A DNA stretch of 64,000 nt from Anaerolineae bacterium. GTDB lineage: Bacteria > Chloroflexota > Anaerolineae > DRVO01. This document shows, piece by piece, positions 48,844 to 56,641 of the stretch. Under the pieces are notes generated by a model. That model searched no databases and was not told where the DNA came from. It saw only the letters and a list, made by a program, of their open reading frames with translations. Every line of letters starts with the position of its first letter. Within the stretch, counting starts at the first letter, position 1. The position numbers and the translations under genes are program-made. The DNA lies in the NCBI GenBank assembly GCA_013178015.1, contig JABLXR010000008.1, forward strand, positions 87,934 to 151,933, given 5' to 3'.

Positions 48844-50091
48844 CTACTTCGTGGTCGGCTCGGACTCGATCAGCACCCGCTGGAACACAACCTCGTCGGC
48901 TGCTCCTTCCAGCGCCATCCGCTTGACGTCAGCCGCCAGGCTAGCCAGAGCCGACGCCCGGGACCGATAGCGGGAGTCCCGGGAGATGGCCTGGAGCAGA
49001 ACCTCGTGCTCGAGGGCCGCTCGGGTCAGCCCAGTGCCCGGTGCTGTGGGGCCCTGCTGCGGTACGGCATGGTTCCTGACCAGAGCCTTGAGCGCGCCTG
49101 TGAGCTCCTCGATGGTGGCAGCGATCTGGCTGAGGTTCAGGGCGGAGGGGAGGAACCGGAGCGAGCCGTACAGGCTGAGGTCAACCAGAGGCGCGCGCCG
49201 ACCAGCCACGGGCAGACGTCCCGCCGCGTCTCGAACGGCCTGCACCACCTGCTCTGGCGTAGAGAGGAGGCTGATGTCCAGGCCTAGGCGGAGGAACGGC
49301 CTCCGACAGGACCGGCGATGGACGGCGGTGTGGCGCCAGCGACCTGGTCCGTCGGGGGCGACTTCCACTGCATACCACCCGCCCGCCTCGTCGGCCTCGT
49401 CCGCTGCCACCGTCTCGAGAGACCCCGGGTTGAACACCGGCGGGTGCTCTGACGGCCGCTCGAACGGCTTGTGCCGGTGCCCGAGGGCCACGTAGTCTAC
49501 CATCCCCGCAAGGGGGGCTAGGTGCTCGTGTCGGAGCGGCTCGGTGACGCCGGGAATGGTACCCTCGATGCCAGCGTGCAAGAGCAGTACAGTGTACTTC
49601 CTCTCCAGGCGGGATAGCGGCTCCACCAGCCGGCCCAGCACCCGGGGCAGGGAGGCGCCCAGGTAAGGCAGCCCGATCACCCGGGCATGCTCGTTCTCGA
49701 AGACGGGGCCGGAACCGTCTTCGCCAGGCTGCAGCAAGTGCTCCGCCGCCGGGTTCAGGTCCATGTGTCGCAAGTAGCCCAGGTGATGAAGGAGGCTCAG
49801 CCAGGTCTCGGTGCCGTCCCGCCACCCCAGGTCGTGGTTGCCGGCCACCGTGAGCACGGGGATGCCGGCCTGCCGCAGAGGCTCCAGCAACTCGATGGCC
49901 TGCCGGAGAGTCAGCGCATCTACCTGCCGGTGATGGAAGAAGTCTCCGGCTACCAGCACGAAGCTGGGCCCACACTCGATGGCCGAAAGGACAGCCCGGC
50001 CGAGAGCAAAGGCGAAGTCGCGTGCCCTCTCAGGCAGACCGTACTGCTGATACCCGAGATGAGGATCGGCCAGGTGCACGAAGCGGAACAA
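48844..50091 (-). CDS. sbcD: DNA repair exonuclease Mre11/SbcD
   Basis: The 415-residue metallophosphoesterase has the expected catalytic signatures: ADPHLG (D9, H11), GDFFHHR (D50), GNHD (N85-D87), and ALGHRHKP. A capping domain and a C-terminal part for Rad50 binding follow. The start is TTG 50091; the ribosome site is weak. It is 35 bases downstream of scpA and directly upstream of rad50, the standard pairing. Confidence 0.94.
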   Translation of the reverse strand: MFRFVHLADPHLGYQQYGLPERARDFAFALGRAVLSAIECGPSFVLVAGDFFHHRQVDALTLRQAIELLEPLRQAGIPVLTVAGNHDLGWRDGTETWLSLLHHLGYLRHMDLNPAAEHLLQPGEDGSGPVFENEHARVIGLPYLGASLPRVLGRLVEPLSRLERKYTVLLLHAGIEGTIPGVTEPLRHEHLAPLAGMVDYVALGHRHKPFERPSEHPPVFNPGSLETVAADEADEAGGWYAVEVAPDGPGRWRHTAVHRRSCRRPFLRLGLDISLLSTPEQVVQAVRDAAGRLPVAGRRAPLVDLSLYGSLRFLPSALNLSQIAATIEELTGALKALVRNHAVPQQGPTAPGTGLTRAALEHEVLLQAISRDSRYRSRASALASLAADVKRMALEGAADEVVFQRVLIESEPTTK

Positions 50092-50126
50092 GCTACTAGT
50101 CCTAGACCAAGGTTACGGAGCCCAAA

Positions 50127-50927
50127 CTAACACATCTGCTCGGTGGACTCAACCTGCCGGTCAGCGACCACCGGCCTCGGTGGTCGTGAGATGCTTATGG
50201 TGCCGAAAAGCGCCTGCTGGGTGACATGAGCGCGGCGGCGACGCACCAGCTCCAGAACCGCCAGGAAGGTGACGACGACCTCGCTGCGGCAGCAGGCTCG
50301 GTGGATCAGTTCCGAGAAGGTGACAGCTTTGCGGCGCCACAACAGCCGGAGAACCTGCCGGAGCTTCTGAGGCAGGGTCACAGCTAGCGGGCTCACTAAC
50401 TCGTCTGCATCCCCGGCGGCTTCGTCTGCCCCGGCGAGGACGCGCCTGAGGGCAGCCAGCAAGCGCGCTGGCGGACAGGGCCGCAGAACGGGGACCCGGC
50501 GGCCGTCAGACAGGCCCGGCTCCCGGGTGTAGAGGAACATCCCCGCCTCGCGCCGCTCGGTCAGCCATTGCGCCGCCCATCGAAATCGGCGGTACTCCTC
50601 CAGGCGCCGCACCAGGTCCGCACTGAGGTCTTCCTCTTCCTTCGCCACATCGGGGGAGGCCGCGGGCAGCAGAGCCCGGGACTTTATCAGGAGGAGGCGC
50701 GCCGCTATCTCGATGAAGGCAGCCAGCTCCGCCGCATCCCGCTGTTCGAACGATCGTATGTGACCCAGGTACTGGTCAGCCACCGCCGCCAGGCTCACGG
50801 CGGTGATGGACAACTCCCGCTCCTCGATCAGGCGCAGAAGCAGTTCCACCGGGCCTTCGAAGACGGACAGCCGCACCCGGTACCCGTCGGCCTGAGGATC
50901 GGTGATGGCGGGGATCTCAAGCACCAA
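50127..50927 (-). CDS. scpA: Segregation and condensation protein ScpA
   Basis: ScpA is the kleisin that bridges the SMC heads in chromosome condensation. The 266-residue protein has the N-terminal FEGPVELLLRLIEERELSIT motif, the AAFIEIAARLLLIKSRALLP helix, and a C-terminal winged helix (VTFSELIHRACCRSEVVVTFLAVLELVRRRRAHVTQ). It overlaps the end of apgM; TTG 50927 has GGGAGG ten bases upstream, and GTG 50924 is an alternative. The partner scpB, often next, is absent. Confidence 0.9.
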   Translation of the reverse strand: MVLEIPAITDPQADGYRVRLSVFEGPVELLLRLIEERELSITAVSLAAVADQYLGHIRSFEQRDAAELAAFIEIAARLLLIKSRALLPAASPDVAKEEEDLSADLVRRLEEYRRFRWAAQWLTERREAGMFLYTREPGLSDGRRVPVLRPCPPARLLAALRRVLAGADEAAGDADELVSPLAVTLPQKLRQVLRLLWRRKAVTFSELIHRACCRSEVVVTFLAVLELVRRRRAHVTQQALFGTISISRPPRPVVADRQVESTEQMC

Positions 50928-52122
50928 ACTTGGCCAGCCTCCCAGCGTTCGCCATAGCCAGGGGCATGATATCCACGGCCGGGAACAGACCCAAGGCACC
51001 GTTCGCACATGCGTTCTCGGTGAACTCGACCACCTGATCTGCCCGGCAGACCTCACTGAACAGGATGGTGGGCACTGGATGCCAGGAGTGCCCCTTCAGC
51101 CGGGCCGGGGTGGAGTGATCGGCGGTCACGACTAGCACGTCCGGCCCAAGGGCCAGGATCCGCGGCAGGAAGGAATCGGCTTCCTCGATGACCGTGACCT
51201 TGGCGTCGAAGTCCCCGTCCTCGCCTCGGCTGTCGGTGTACTTCAGGTGCAGGTAGAAGAAGTCGAAGCGGTCCCAGTTGGCCTCTAGGGTAGCAATCTC
51301 ATCCGCGAAAGTGGGGCCAGTTTGCAGGACCTCCATGCCCACCAACTTGGCGAGCCCCCGGTACATGGGGTAGCTAGCGATGGCAGCGGCCTTGAGGCCG
51401 TAGACGTCGGCCATCTTGGGCAAGGCCGGGTCCTGGGAGAAGCCGCGAAGAAGCAGGCTGTTGGCTGGATGGTGCGAAGCGAGGACCCGATACGCTTGCT
51501 CCAGCCATTGGCGAGCCAGGCGAGCGGTGGCTTCGGCTTCAGGCACCAGGGCCTGCAGCTCTAGGGGGGGCTTGCCCACTGCCTGGGGGTCAGTATCGGA
51601 CAGGCGCGGGTCGAGGCCCGGCCCTCGCAAGACTAGCCCGAAGCGGTGTTCACGCACTGGCAGCACGAACACCTGGACCCCCGGCACCTCTATCTCCTGC
51701 AGCAGCCGGCACAGCTTGGCCCCCTGCTCAGTGGATATGCGGCCGGCGCGCCGGTCGGTGACCAGGCCAGCGTCGTCTACAGTACAGAAGTTGCCCCGGG
51801 CTGCCACGTCTTCGGCCTGGAGGGCGAAGTCTATCCCGAGCACTTCCATCACGCCGCGTCCGATCTCGCAGGCCACCGGATCGTAACCGAAGAGCGCCAG
51901 GTGCGAGGGGCCGCTGCCCGGCGTGATCCCGGGCGCGACGGGAACGCTGAGGCCGCAAAGCCCTCGGCGGGCCAGCGCGTCGAGGTTGGGGGTGGAGGCC
52001 GTCTCGAGCTCTGTCTTGCCTCCGGGAGTGAGCGGGAGTCCGCCCAAGCCGTCCATGACCCAGAGGACGATCTTAGTGTCCGCAGGGGTATGGAGCTGTC
52101 GCATCAGTTCGCGGTGATCCAT
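50917..52122 (-). CDS. apgM: 2,3-bisphosphoglycerate-independent phosphoglycerate mutase, archaeal type
   Basis: Interconverts 2- and 3-phosphoglycerate in glycolysis without bisphosphoglycerate, using the alkaline-phosphatase fold. The 401-residue protein begins with VLWVMDGLGGLPL (metal-binding Asp) and has TPNLDALARRGLCG, GSGPSHLALFGYD with the catalytic serine, and VVTADHSTPARLKGHSWHPVP with late metal ligands. It heads the repair operon behind its own promoter. The ATG is at 52122 with AGGAGT upstream. Confidence 0.93.
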   Translation of the reverse strand: MDHRELMRQLHTPADTKIVLWVMDGLGGLPLTPGGKTELETASTPNLDALARRGLCGLSVPVAPGITPGSGPSHLALFGYDPVACEIGRGVMEVLGIDFALQAEDVAARGNFCTVDDAGLVTDRRAGRISTEQGAKLCRLLQEIEVPGVQVFVLPVREHRFGLVLRGPGLDPRLSDTDPQAVGKPPLELQALVPEAEATARLARQWLEQAYRVLASHHPANSLLLRGFSQDPALPKMADVYGLKAAAIASYPMYRGLAKLVGMEVLQTGPTFADEIATLEANWDRFDFFYLHLKYTDSRGEDGDFDAKVTVIEEADSFLPRILALGPDVLVVTADHSTPARLKGHSWHPVPTILFSEVCRADQVVEFTENACANGALGLFPAVDIMPLAMANAGRLAKFGA

Positions 52123-52159
52123 CCGGGGTACTCCTGTCTCGCGGGTTGACTCTCGGGCA

Positions 52160-52189
52160 ACTGTAGCCCGGTCGCTCAGGGCGGCACAA
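52160..52189 (-). promoter_or_regulatory. Promoter of the apgM-scpA-repair operon
   Basis: On the minus strand TTGTGC (52189-52184) and TACAGT (52165-52160) are 18 bases apart. It lies immediately beyond the ABC ATPase terminator and about 30 bases before the apgM start. Confidence 0.5.
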
Positions 52190-52216
52190 GGGGGACGGGC
52201 CGCGGGCCCATCCCCC
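52190..52216 (-). terminator. Terminator after the ABC ATPase gene
   Basis: A 12-bp stem with one mismatch-tolerant wobble position (52190-52201 with 52205-52216) and a three-base loop lies 26 bases beyond the ABC gene. On the minus strand it is followed by TTGTG, so the T-tract is minimal. Confidence 0.6.
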
Positions 52217-52242
52217 TCGCTGTGGTCGAACTGGCTCCGCGG

Positions 52243-53343
52243 TTAGCGGACGGCCGCCTCTGTCTGGGGGTCGAAGATGTGCATGTGGTCCATGTTGAAG
52301 ACGAGGTCCATCTCGTCCCCTGGCTCCACGCGAGTGCGCGGGTCCACCCGAGCGATGAACTGCTTGCTGCCGGTCATGCAGTAGAGGTAGATCTCCGCGC
52401 CCATCAACTCGACCACGTCGATCTTGGCGCGCACCCTGGCCTCACGGACTCCGGGCGGGACGAACTGCTCGGAGTGGCAGTCCTCGGGGCGCAGGCCGAA
52501 GATCACTTCGCGGTTGCTGTAGGGAGCATAGACCTCTTTGCGAGCTGGGGGCACCTGCACTCGGAAGGTGCCACCGTCCACGTACAGCTCTCCGTCTTCC
52601 TGCACCATGGTGGCGGGGAAGAAGTTCATGGCCGGGCTGCCGATGAACCCGGCCACGAAGGTGTTGGACGGGTAGTCGTAGAGGCGCTGAGGAGTGTCCA
52701 ACTGCTGCAGAATGCCATCGCGGAGCACGGCGATGCGCGTGCCCATGGTCATGGCCTCGGTCTGGTCGTGCGTCACATAGATGAAGGTCGCCTCCAGACG
52801 CTGGTGCAGCCGGGTGAGCTCGGTGCGCGTCTGCACACGGAGCTTGGCGTCCAGGTTAGAGAGAGGCTCGTCCATGAGGAACACCAGCGGGTCACGCACG
52901 ATGGCGCGGCCCACGGCCACGCGCTGACGCTGGCCGCCGGAGAGCTGCTTCGGCTTGCGGTCGAGGAGCTCCTGGATCCCCAAGATGGCGGCCGACTCGC
53001 GGACGCGGCGGTCGATCTCGGCCTTGGGGGTCTTGCGCAGCTTGAGCCCGAAGGCCATGTTGTCGTACACGCTCATGTGCGGATAGAGAGCGTAGCTCTG
53101 GAAGACCATGGCGATGTCCCGGTCCTTGGGGGGGACATCGTTGACCAGGCGGTCTCCGATGTAGATGTTGCCCTCGTCTGCCTCCTCCAGGCCGGCCAGG
53201 AGCCGCAGAGACGTGGTCTTGCCGCAACCGGAAGGGCCCACGAAGACCAGGAACTCCTTGTCGTCAATGTGGATGTTGAGGTCGTTCACTGCCACTACAT
53301 CGCCGAACCGCTTGGTGACGTGCTCGTAGGTTACGCTGGCCAT
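52243..53343 (-). CDS. Sugar-type ABC transporter ATP-binding protein (UgpC/MsmK-like)
   Basis: The 366-residue ATPase has Walker A GPSGCGKTT, Q-loop MVFQSYALYPHM, signature LSGGQRQRVAVGRA, Walker B VFLMDEPLSNLDAKLR and H-loop THDQTEA, then a C-terminal MOP/OB regulatory domain (EVIFGLRPEDCH). It is the energy subunit type shared by several carbohydrate importers. No permease or binding-protein gene is nearby, as is usual for a shared MsmK-type ATPase. ATG 53343 has AGGAG upstream; a GTG at 53349 is less likely. Confidence 0.93.
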   Translation of the reverse strand: MASVTYEHVTKRFGDVVAVNDLNIHIDDKEFLVFVGPSGCGKTTSLRLLAGLEEADEGNIYIGDRLVNDVPPKDRDIAMVFQSYALYPHMSVYDNMAFGLKLRKTPKAEIDRRVRESAAILGIQELLDRKPKQLSGGQRQRVAVGRAIVRDPLVFLMDEPLSNLDAKLRVQTRTELTRLHQRLEATFIYVTHDQTEAMTMGTRIAVLRDGILQQLDTPQRLYDYPSNTFVAGFIGSPAMNFFPATMVQEDGELYVDGGTFRVQVPPARKEVYAPYSNREVIFGLRPEDCHSEQFVPPGVREARVRAKIDVVELMGAEIYLYCMTGSKQFIARVDPRTRVEPGDEMDLVFNMDHMHIFDPQTEAAVR

Positions 53344-53359
53344 GTTCACTCCTGTGGTT

Positions 53360-53378
53360 CGTCGCCCGCGGGGCGACG
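53360..53378 (-). promoter_or_regulatory. Perfect hairpin in the ABC ATPase 5' leader
   Basis: An 8-bp perfect stem with a three-base loop (53360-53367 with 53371-53378) ends 17 bases before the start codon. A second 7-bp inverted repeat lies further upstream (53432-53438 with 53445-53451). Either could be an operator or an mRNA structure; no regulator is recognisable. Confidence 0.4.
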
Positions 53379-53790
53379 TGATGTAGACCGGCTAGATCCG
53401 ATGGGCGACAGGACGACAGAACTGTTCGGTCGTCGGACCGCCAAGTCCGACGGGCGCAGAGGCCAATACCGCTCATCCTTCGCCAGGGTTGTCTAGTTCG
53501 GCCTGCACCTCCCATCGGCGCAAGAGCGCCGACACAGAGAGCAAAGCCAGAGGGCACCTGTGGTGGGTAATGGACGACGCCCGAGATGCCTCTGACCAAG
53601 GCGGGTGAACACACCCCCAGTTTACCGCATCTCCTCTGAATTTGCCACCCCTGGAAGAGCTCGGGATCGGGGGACGAGTGTGTTCAGCCGACAGTCGCGC
53701 GCCGGTGCTGCCGGGGTGAGGGGCAACCTCGCCATCGCCAAGCCGGCGGCGACCCTACGTCGGTCGGCCTCGCCCCCGGCCGTTGGCACA
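53379..53790. other. Intergenic region without a recognised gene
   Basis: Apart from the 7-bp inverted repeat at 53432-53451, I see no supported gene, tRNA or repeat here. The region lies between the start of the ABC ATPase gene and the 3' end of the erythromycin-esterase pseudogene. Confidence 0.5.
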
Positions 53791-54675
53791 TCACTGCTGC
53801 GGAGGCGGGGCGCCGGAATCGTACCCGGTGGAATCCGGGACGGCCAGCCAGTCGAACTCAGCCACGCTTCGTGCGGCCTGGGGGAAGTAGGTCGAGCTCC
53901 TTGCGCTGCCCGAGCGGGTCGAGAGGGCGGCGACCTCCGTGAGAGGAAGCCCCTGGCCCCTGTGAGTGGGGATGAACCGCACGGGGCCGGGCGCTCCGGT
54001 CAGTCGGGCCTCGAATGTATCCGCCTCGGGATGACCGATGCCATTGGCCTCGGAGACGCCTCCCGCGGTACCGATGACGGCGTATCCGAGCATCGTGCTT
54101 AGGTGCACCCCCGCGGGCCACCAGGTAAGGAGGTCGCCGCCCAGTTGCCATTGTGCCGTCCCGAGCTTCAGGTGGCTGTTATGGGCGAAGGCCAGCACCC
54201 TCGCCTGGGGTGGGTCGAGCGCCGCGTCAGGGTTCTCCTAGGCGGAGTCCTGGCCTCGGAGCTTGACAGGATGCGAAGGATCAGCGCTGTACCGGCGCAT
54301 CCACTTCACTAGCTCTCGATTGGCCCGAAGCCGGCCGAGGCCATAGCTGAATCCTGCCTCTTGGACGTCCTCATATGAACCCGGGCCGCGACCGGCTACG
54401 TAATCGTCCACCGGCCGGGTCCGGGGGAAGCTGCTCTCGATGGCGATGGCGCTATAGCCGTGGGCCTCGACCAGCCGCTGGAAGAGGCGGTGGCGGAGGG
54501 CAAGGATGTCCGCCCCGCCGTGGAGCGCTTCGCCGAGGCCGAGCGGCTCCACCGAATCATCGAGGGAGCCGATGAGCCGGTCGACGGCGGCGTCGAACGT
54601 CCGGGGCGAATCGAGGGAGAATGGCATGGCTTCGCGGGCAATCCAGTCGTCTAGGGTTGGGTGCAACCGAGGCAC
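53791..54675 (-). pseudogene. Erythromycin-esterase-family pseudogene
   Basis: Two fragments of one Ere-family protein lie in the same frame. The N-terminal part (54675 to 54238) has LDDWIAREAMPFSLDSP, GEALHGGADI and the GYSAIAIESSFPR motif. The C-terminal part (to 53791) has VLAFAHNSHLKLG, QLGGDLLTWWPAG and FIPTHRGQGLP. They are separated by an in-frame TAG at 54240-54238, probably a former TGG tryptophan in the GQDS-W-ENP context. Compared with intact family members as I remember them, about 45 and 80-100 residues are missing before and after this site. Intact members hydrolyse macrolides or related esters; this copy cannot encode a full enzyme. Confidence 0.8.
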
Positions 54676-54694
54676 TCAGGAGTGCCTCGGTTGC
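54663..54694. repeat. Perfect 15-bp inverted repeat (hairpin)
   Basis: Bases 54663-54677 and 54680-54694 are exact reverse complements separated by AG. The structure overlaps the start of the esterase pseudogene and lies 163 bases beyond the tRNA-Gln 3' end. With no T-tract on either strand, it could be a tRNA-linked terminator or a remnant of a mobile element end. Confidence 0.65.
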
Positions 54695-54856
54695 CCTGTG
54701 TATGCAGCCGGTCGCGACGGCTGCCAAGGCACGGGAATCAGCTTAGACGAGGAGAGGCGCTTGGGCGGACACGGTCACGGGGTACGACCGCTGCCACAGC
54801 ATCAGTGTCGGAGCCAGCCAGCGACAAGAGAGCCCACCAGCCGGCTCGAGAGGTCT

Positions 54857-54930
54857 TGGCTGGGGGACCAGGATTCGAACCTGGGCTAGACGATCCAGAG
54901 TCGCCTGTCCTACCGCTAGACGATCCCCCA
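54857..54930 (-). tRNA. tRNA-Gln(CTG)
   Basis: Read on the minus strand, the acceptor TGGGGGA pairs with TCCCCCA; the D arm is GTC-TAGCGGTAG-GAC. The anticodon stem GGCGA/TCGTC (one G-T pair) holds the loop CTCTGGA with anticodon CTG. The T arm is CCAGG-TTCGAAT-CCTGG, the discriminator is G, and CCA is encoded (54859-54857). Confidence 0.93.
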
Positions 54931-54942
54931 GAGACAGATTAC

Positions 54943-54971
54943 AGTATATCGGTTTGGGGCCCGTACGGCAA
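54943..54971 (-). promoter_or_regulatory. tRNA-Gln promoter
   Basis: On the minus strand TTGCCG (54971-54966) and TATACT (54948-54943) are 17 bases apart, placing the start within about ten bases of the mature tRNA 5' end at 54930. Confidence 0.65.
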
Positions 54972-55034
54972 CTGAGGCCCCCATCGCCTGCCCCGGCGAC
55001 ATCAGACAGGCCTGGCTTTCCAGGCGTGGTGGCC

Positions 55035-56363
55035 ATGAGAGATCTGCCGGAAGAGAGCCGTCTCGAACGCCTAGTCCGCACACTTCCCATAGACACACGG
55101 GCGCTCGGCGCAGTGCGAAGGCCGCACTTCCTTCAGTTGCTGGCCCAGCAGTTCGCCGCCCTGGCGGCGACGTTCGCCATCAGCTTCGCTTCTCTGGCCA
55201 AGGTGGTGGAGCTGACCGGCTCGGGGGTACAGGCCGCCTTCACCATCCTCTCGGTGGTAGTCCCCGGTCTGCTGTTCGGCCTTCTGGGCGGGGTGACGGT
55301 GGACCGCGTCAGTCGGCGCACCATGCTCATTGTCACCAACCTGCTACGAGGGTTGCTAGCTGTGGCGGCCCCGCTGTACCTGGACCTGGCTCCGCCCGAG
55401 GTGCTGGTGCCGGTCATCCTATCAGTGAACTTCCTGCTGTCGGCGGTGGGGCAATTCAACTTCCCGGCCGAAGCGGCGCTGATCCCTTACCTGGTCAGCT
55501 CCGAGGAGCTCCTGGCGGCCAACTCGCTGTTCAACATTAGCTACCTAGCGGCAATCGGCTTTGGCAGCGTGGTGTGGGGGCCGCTGTCGGTCCGCTTCCT
55601 AGGGGTGGAATGGTCGTACTTCGGGTCCGGGTTGTTCTTCCTGATCAGTCTGCTTCCGCTGTCCCGTCTGCCTAAGGACCCTGCGCCCCGAGAGCGGGTT
55701 CTGCGGCGCAGCCGCTACGCTCGCCTGCGGCACGTGATGGCGGTGGTGGCGGACGTCAGGGAGGGCGTGGTCTTCGCTCTGACCAGCCCCTCCGTGGGCG
55801 TGGCTATCTTGGCCCTGGCTAGTCAGACAGCGCTGGCCCTGGCGATGGTCGCCGTTTTCCCGGTAGTGATGGCAACTGAGTTCGGGATCCCGATATACAA
55901 CCAGCCCCTGTTGGCCCTGCCTGCCATCTCGGGAGCTGGCTTGGGGTTCCTGGTTCTGGTATCGCCTTTCGGGAACCGCCAACCGCGCACTCGTCTGGTA
56001 GTGGGAGGCAATGCCCTCATCGCCCTGGGCCTGACCGGTATGACCATCTCGCTGAGCCTGCTCGAGTGGGGGATCCGCGGTGTCCTCGCCTCGTTTCCTC
56101 TTGTCGGGATCGGGTTCGTCCTCGCCTACATCTCGGGCAAGAGCGTACTGCAGGAGGAGCCTCCCGACTACCTGCGTGGCCGGGTGATCAGCCTGCAGCT
56201 CACTCTGAACAACGTCGTATCGCTGGTGCCGACGGTGCTGGCCGGGTGGGGGCTGGACGTCCTCGGCCCGACGGCGGTGTTCGTCGCAGCTACCGTCTCC
56301 TTCGCGCTCCTGACCGTCCTGGCGTGGCTGCTGGTCCGCGCCGGTTCGGCTCAGTACCGTTGA
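55035..56363 (+). CDS. MFS transporter
   Basis: The 442-residue protein has about twelve hydrophobic helices and an MFS loop 2-3 motif (GLLGGVTVDRVSRRTML, residues about 96-112). The pattern resembles the EntS/bacilysin-exporter-like drug or metabolite efflux group; the substrate cannot be assigned. ATG 55035 is chosen as the first plausible start; upstream GTG codons 55026 and 55029 are possible and no ribosome site is convincing. Its upstream region is shared with the divergent tRNA-Gln promoter. Confidence 0.85.
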   Translation: MRDLPEESRLERLVRTLPIDTRALGAVRRPHFLQLLAQQFAALAATFAISFASLAKVVELTGSGVQAAFTILSVVVPGLLFGLLGGVTVDRVSRRTMLIVTNLLRGLLAVAAPLYLDLAPPEVLVPVILSVNFLLSAVGQFNFPAEAALIPYLVSSEELLAANSLFNISYLAAIGFGSVVWGPLSVRFLGVEWSYFGSGLFFLISLLPLSRLPKDPAPRERVLRRSRYARLRHVMAVVADVREGVVFALTSPSVGVAILALASQTALALAMVAVFPVVMATEFGIPIYNQPLLALPAISGAGLGFLVLVSPFGNRQPRTRLVVGGNALIALGLTGMTISLSLLEWGIRGVLASFPLVGIGFVLAYISGKSVLQEEPPDYLRGRVISLQLTLNNVVSLVPTVLAGWGLDVLGPTAVFVAATVSFALLTVLAWLLVRAGSAQYR

Positions 56364-56378
56364 CTTGCGCATCGCGTG

Positions 56379-56384
56379 TATAAT
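56379..56384 (+). promoter_or_regulatory. Candidate -10 box before the Trm112-like gene
   Basis: A perfect TATAAT lies 42 bases before the start codon, but no good -35 box sits 16-18 bases upstream (TTGACT at 56360-56365 is only 13 away). Confidence 0.4.
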
Positions 56385-56425
56385 GGCGGGACTTTGGGCT
56401 ACACCGACGCAAGGAGAGAGGCGGC

Positions 56426-56641
56426 ATGGTCAGCAAGGAGCTCTTGGACATCCTGGTCTGCCCCTACTGCAAGACCAAGGTCGAGCTACGTGAGGACAGG
56501 TGGCTGCTGTGCCAGAATCCGGACTGCCGCCGCAAGTACCCCATCAAGGACGACATCCCGGTGATGCTCGTCGAGGAAGGCGACAAGTGGAAGGACACCG
56601 CCCCCGAAGACCTGCCGGACCCCGCTACCTTGCGCTTCTAG
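56426..56641 (+). CDS. Trm112-family zinc-binding protein
   Basis: The 71-residue protein reads MVSKELLDILVCPYCKTKVEL, then LLCQNPDCRRKYPIKDDIPVMLVEEG, with four cysteines in two C-x2-C/C-x4-C pairs. This is the bacterial Trm112/YcaR fold, an activator or stabiliser of methyltransferases in eukaryotes and archaea; the bacterial partner is unknown here. GGAGAGAGG precedes the ATG. Confidence 0.9.
   Translation: MVSKELLDILVCPYCKTKVELREDRWLLCQNPDCRRKYPIKDDIPVMLVEEGDKWKDTAPEDLPDPATLRF

Noticed and set aside
52222..53496. A 424-residue plus-strand frame opposite the ABC ATPase
   Set aside because: His/Val/Leu-rich reverse frame of a clear ABC ATPase with all motifs intact.
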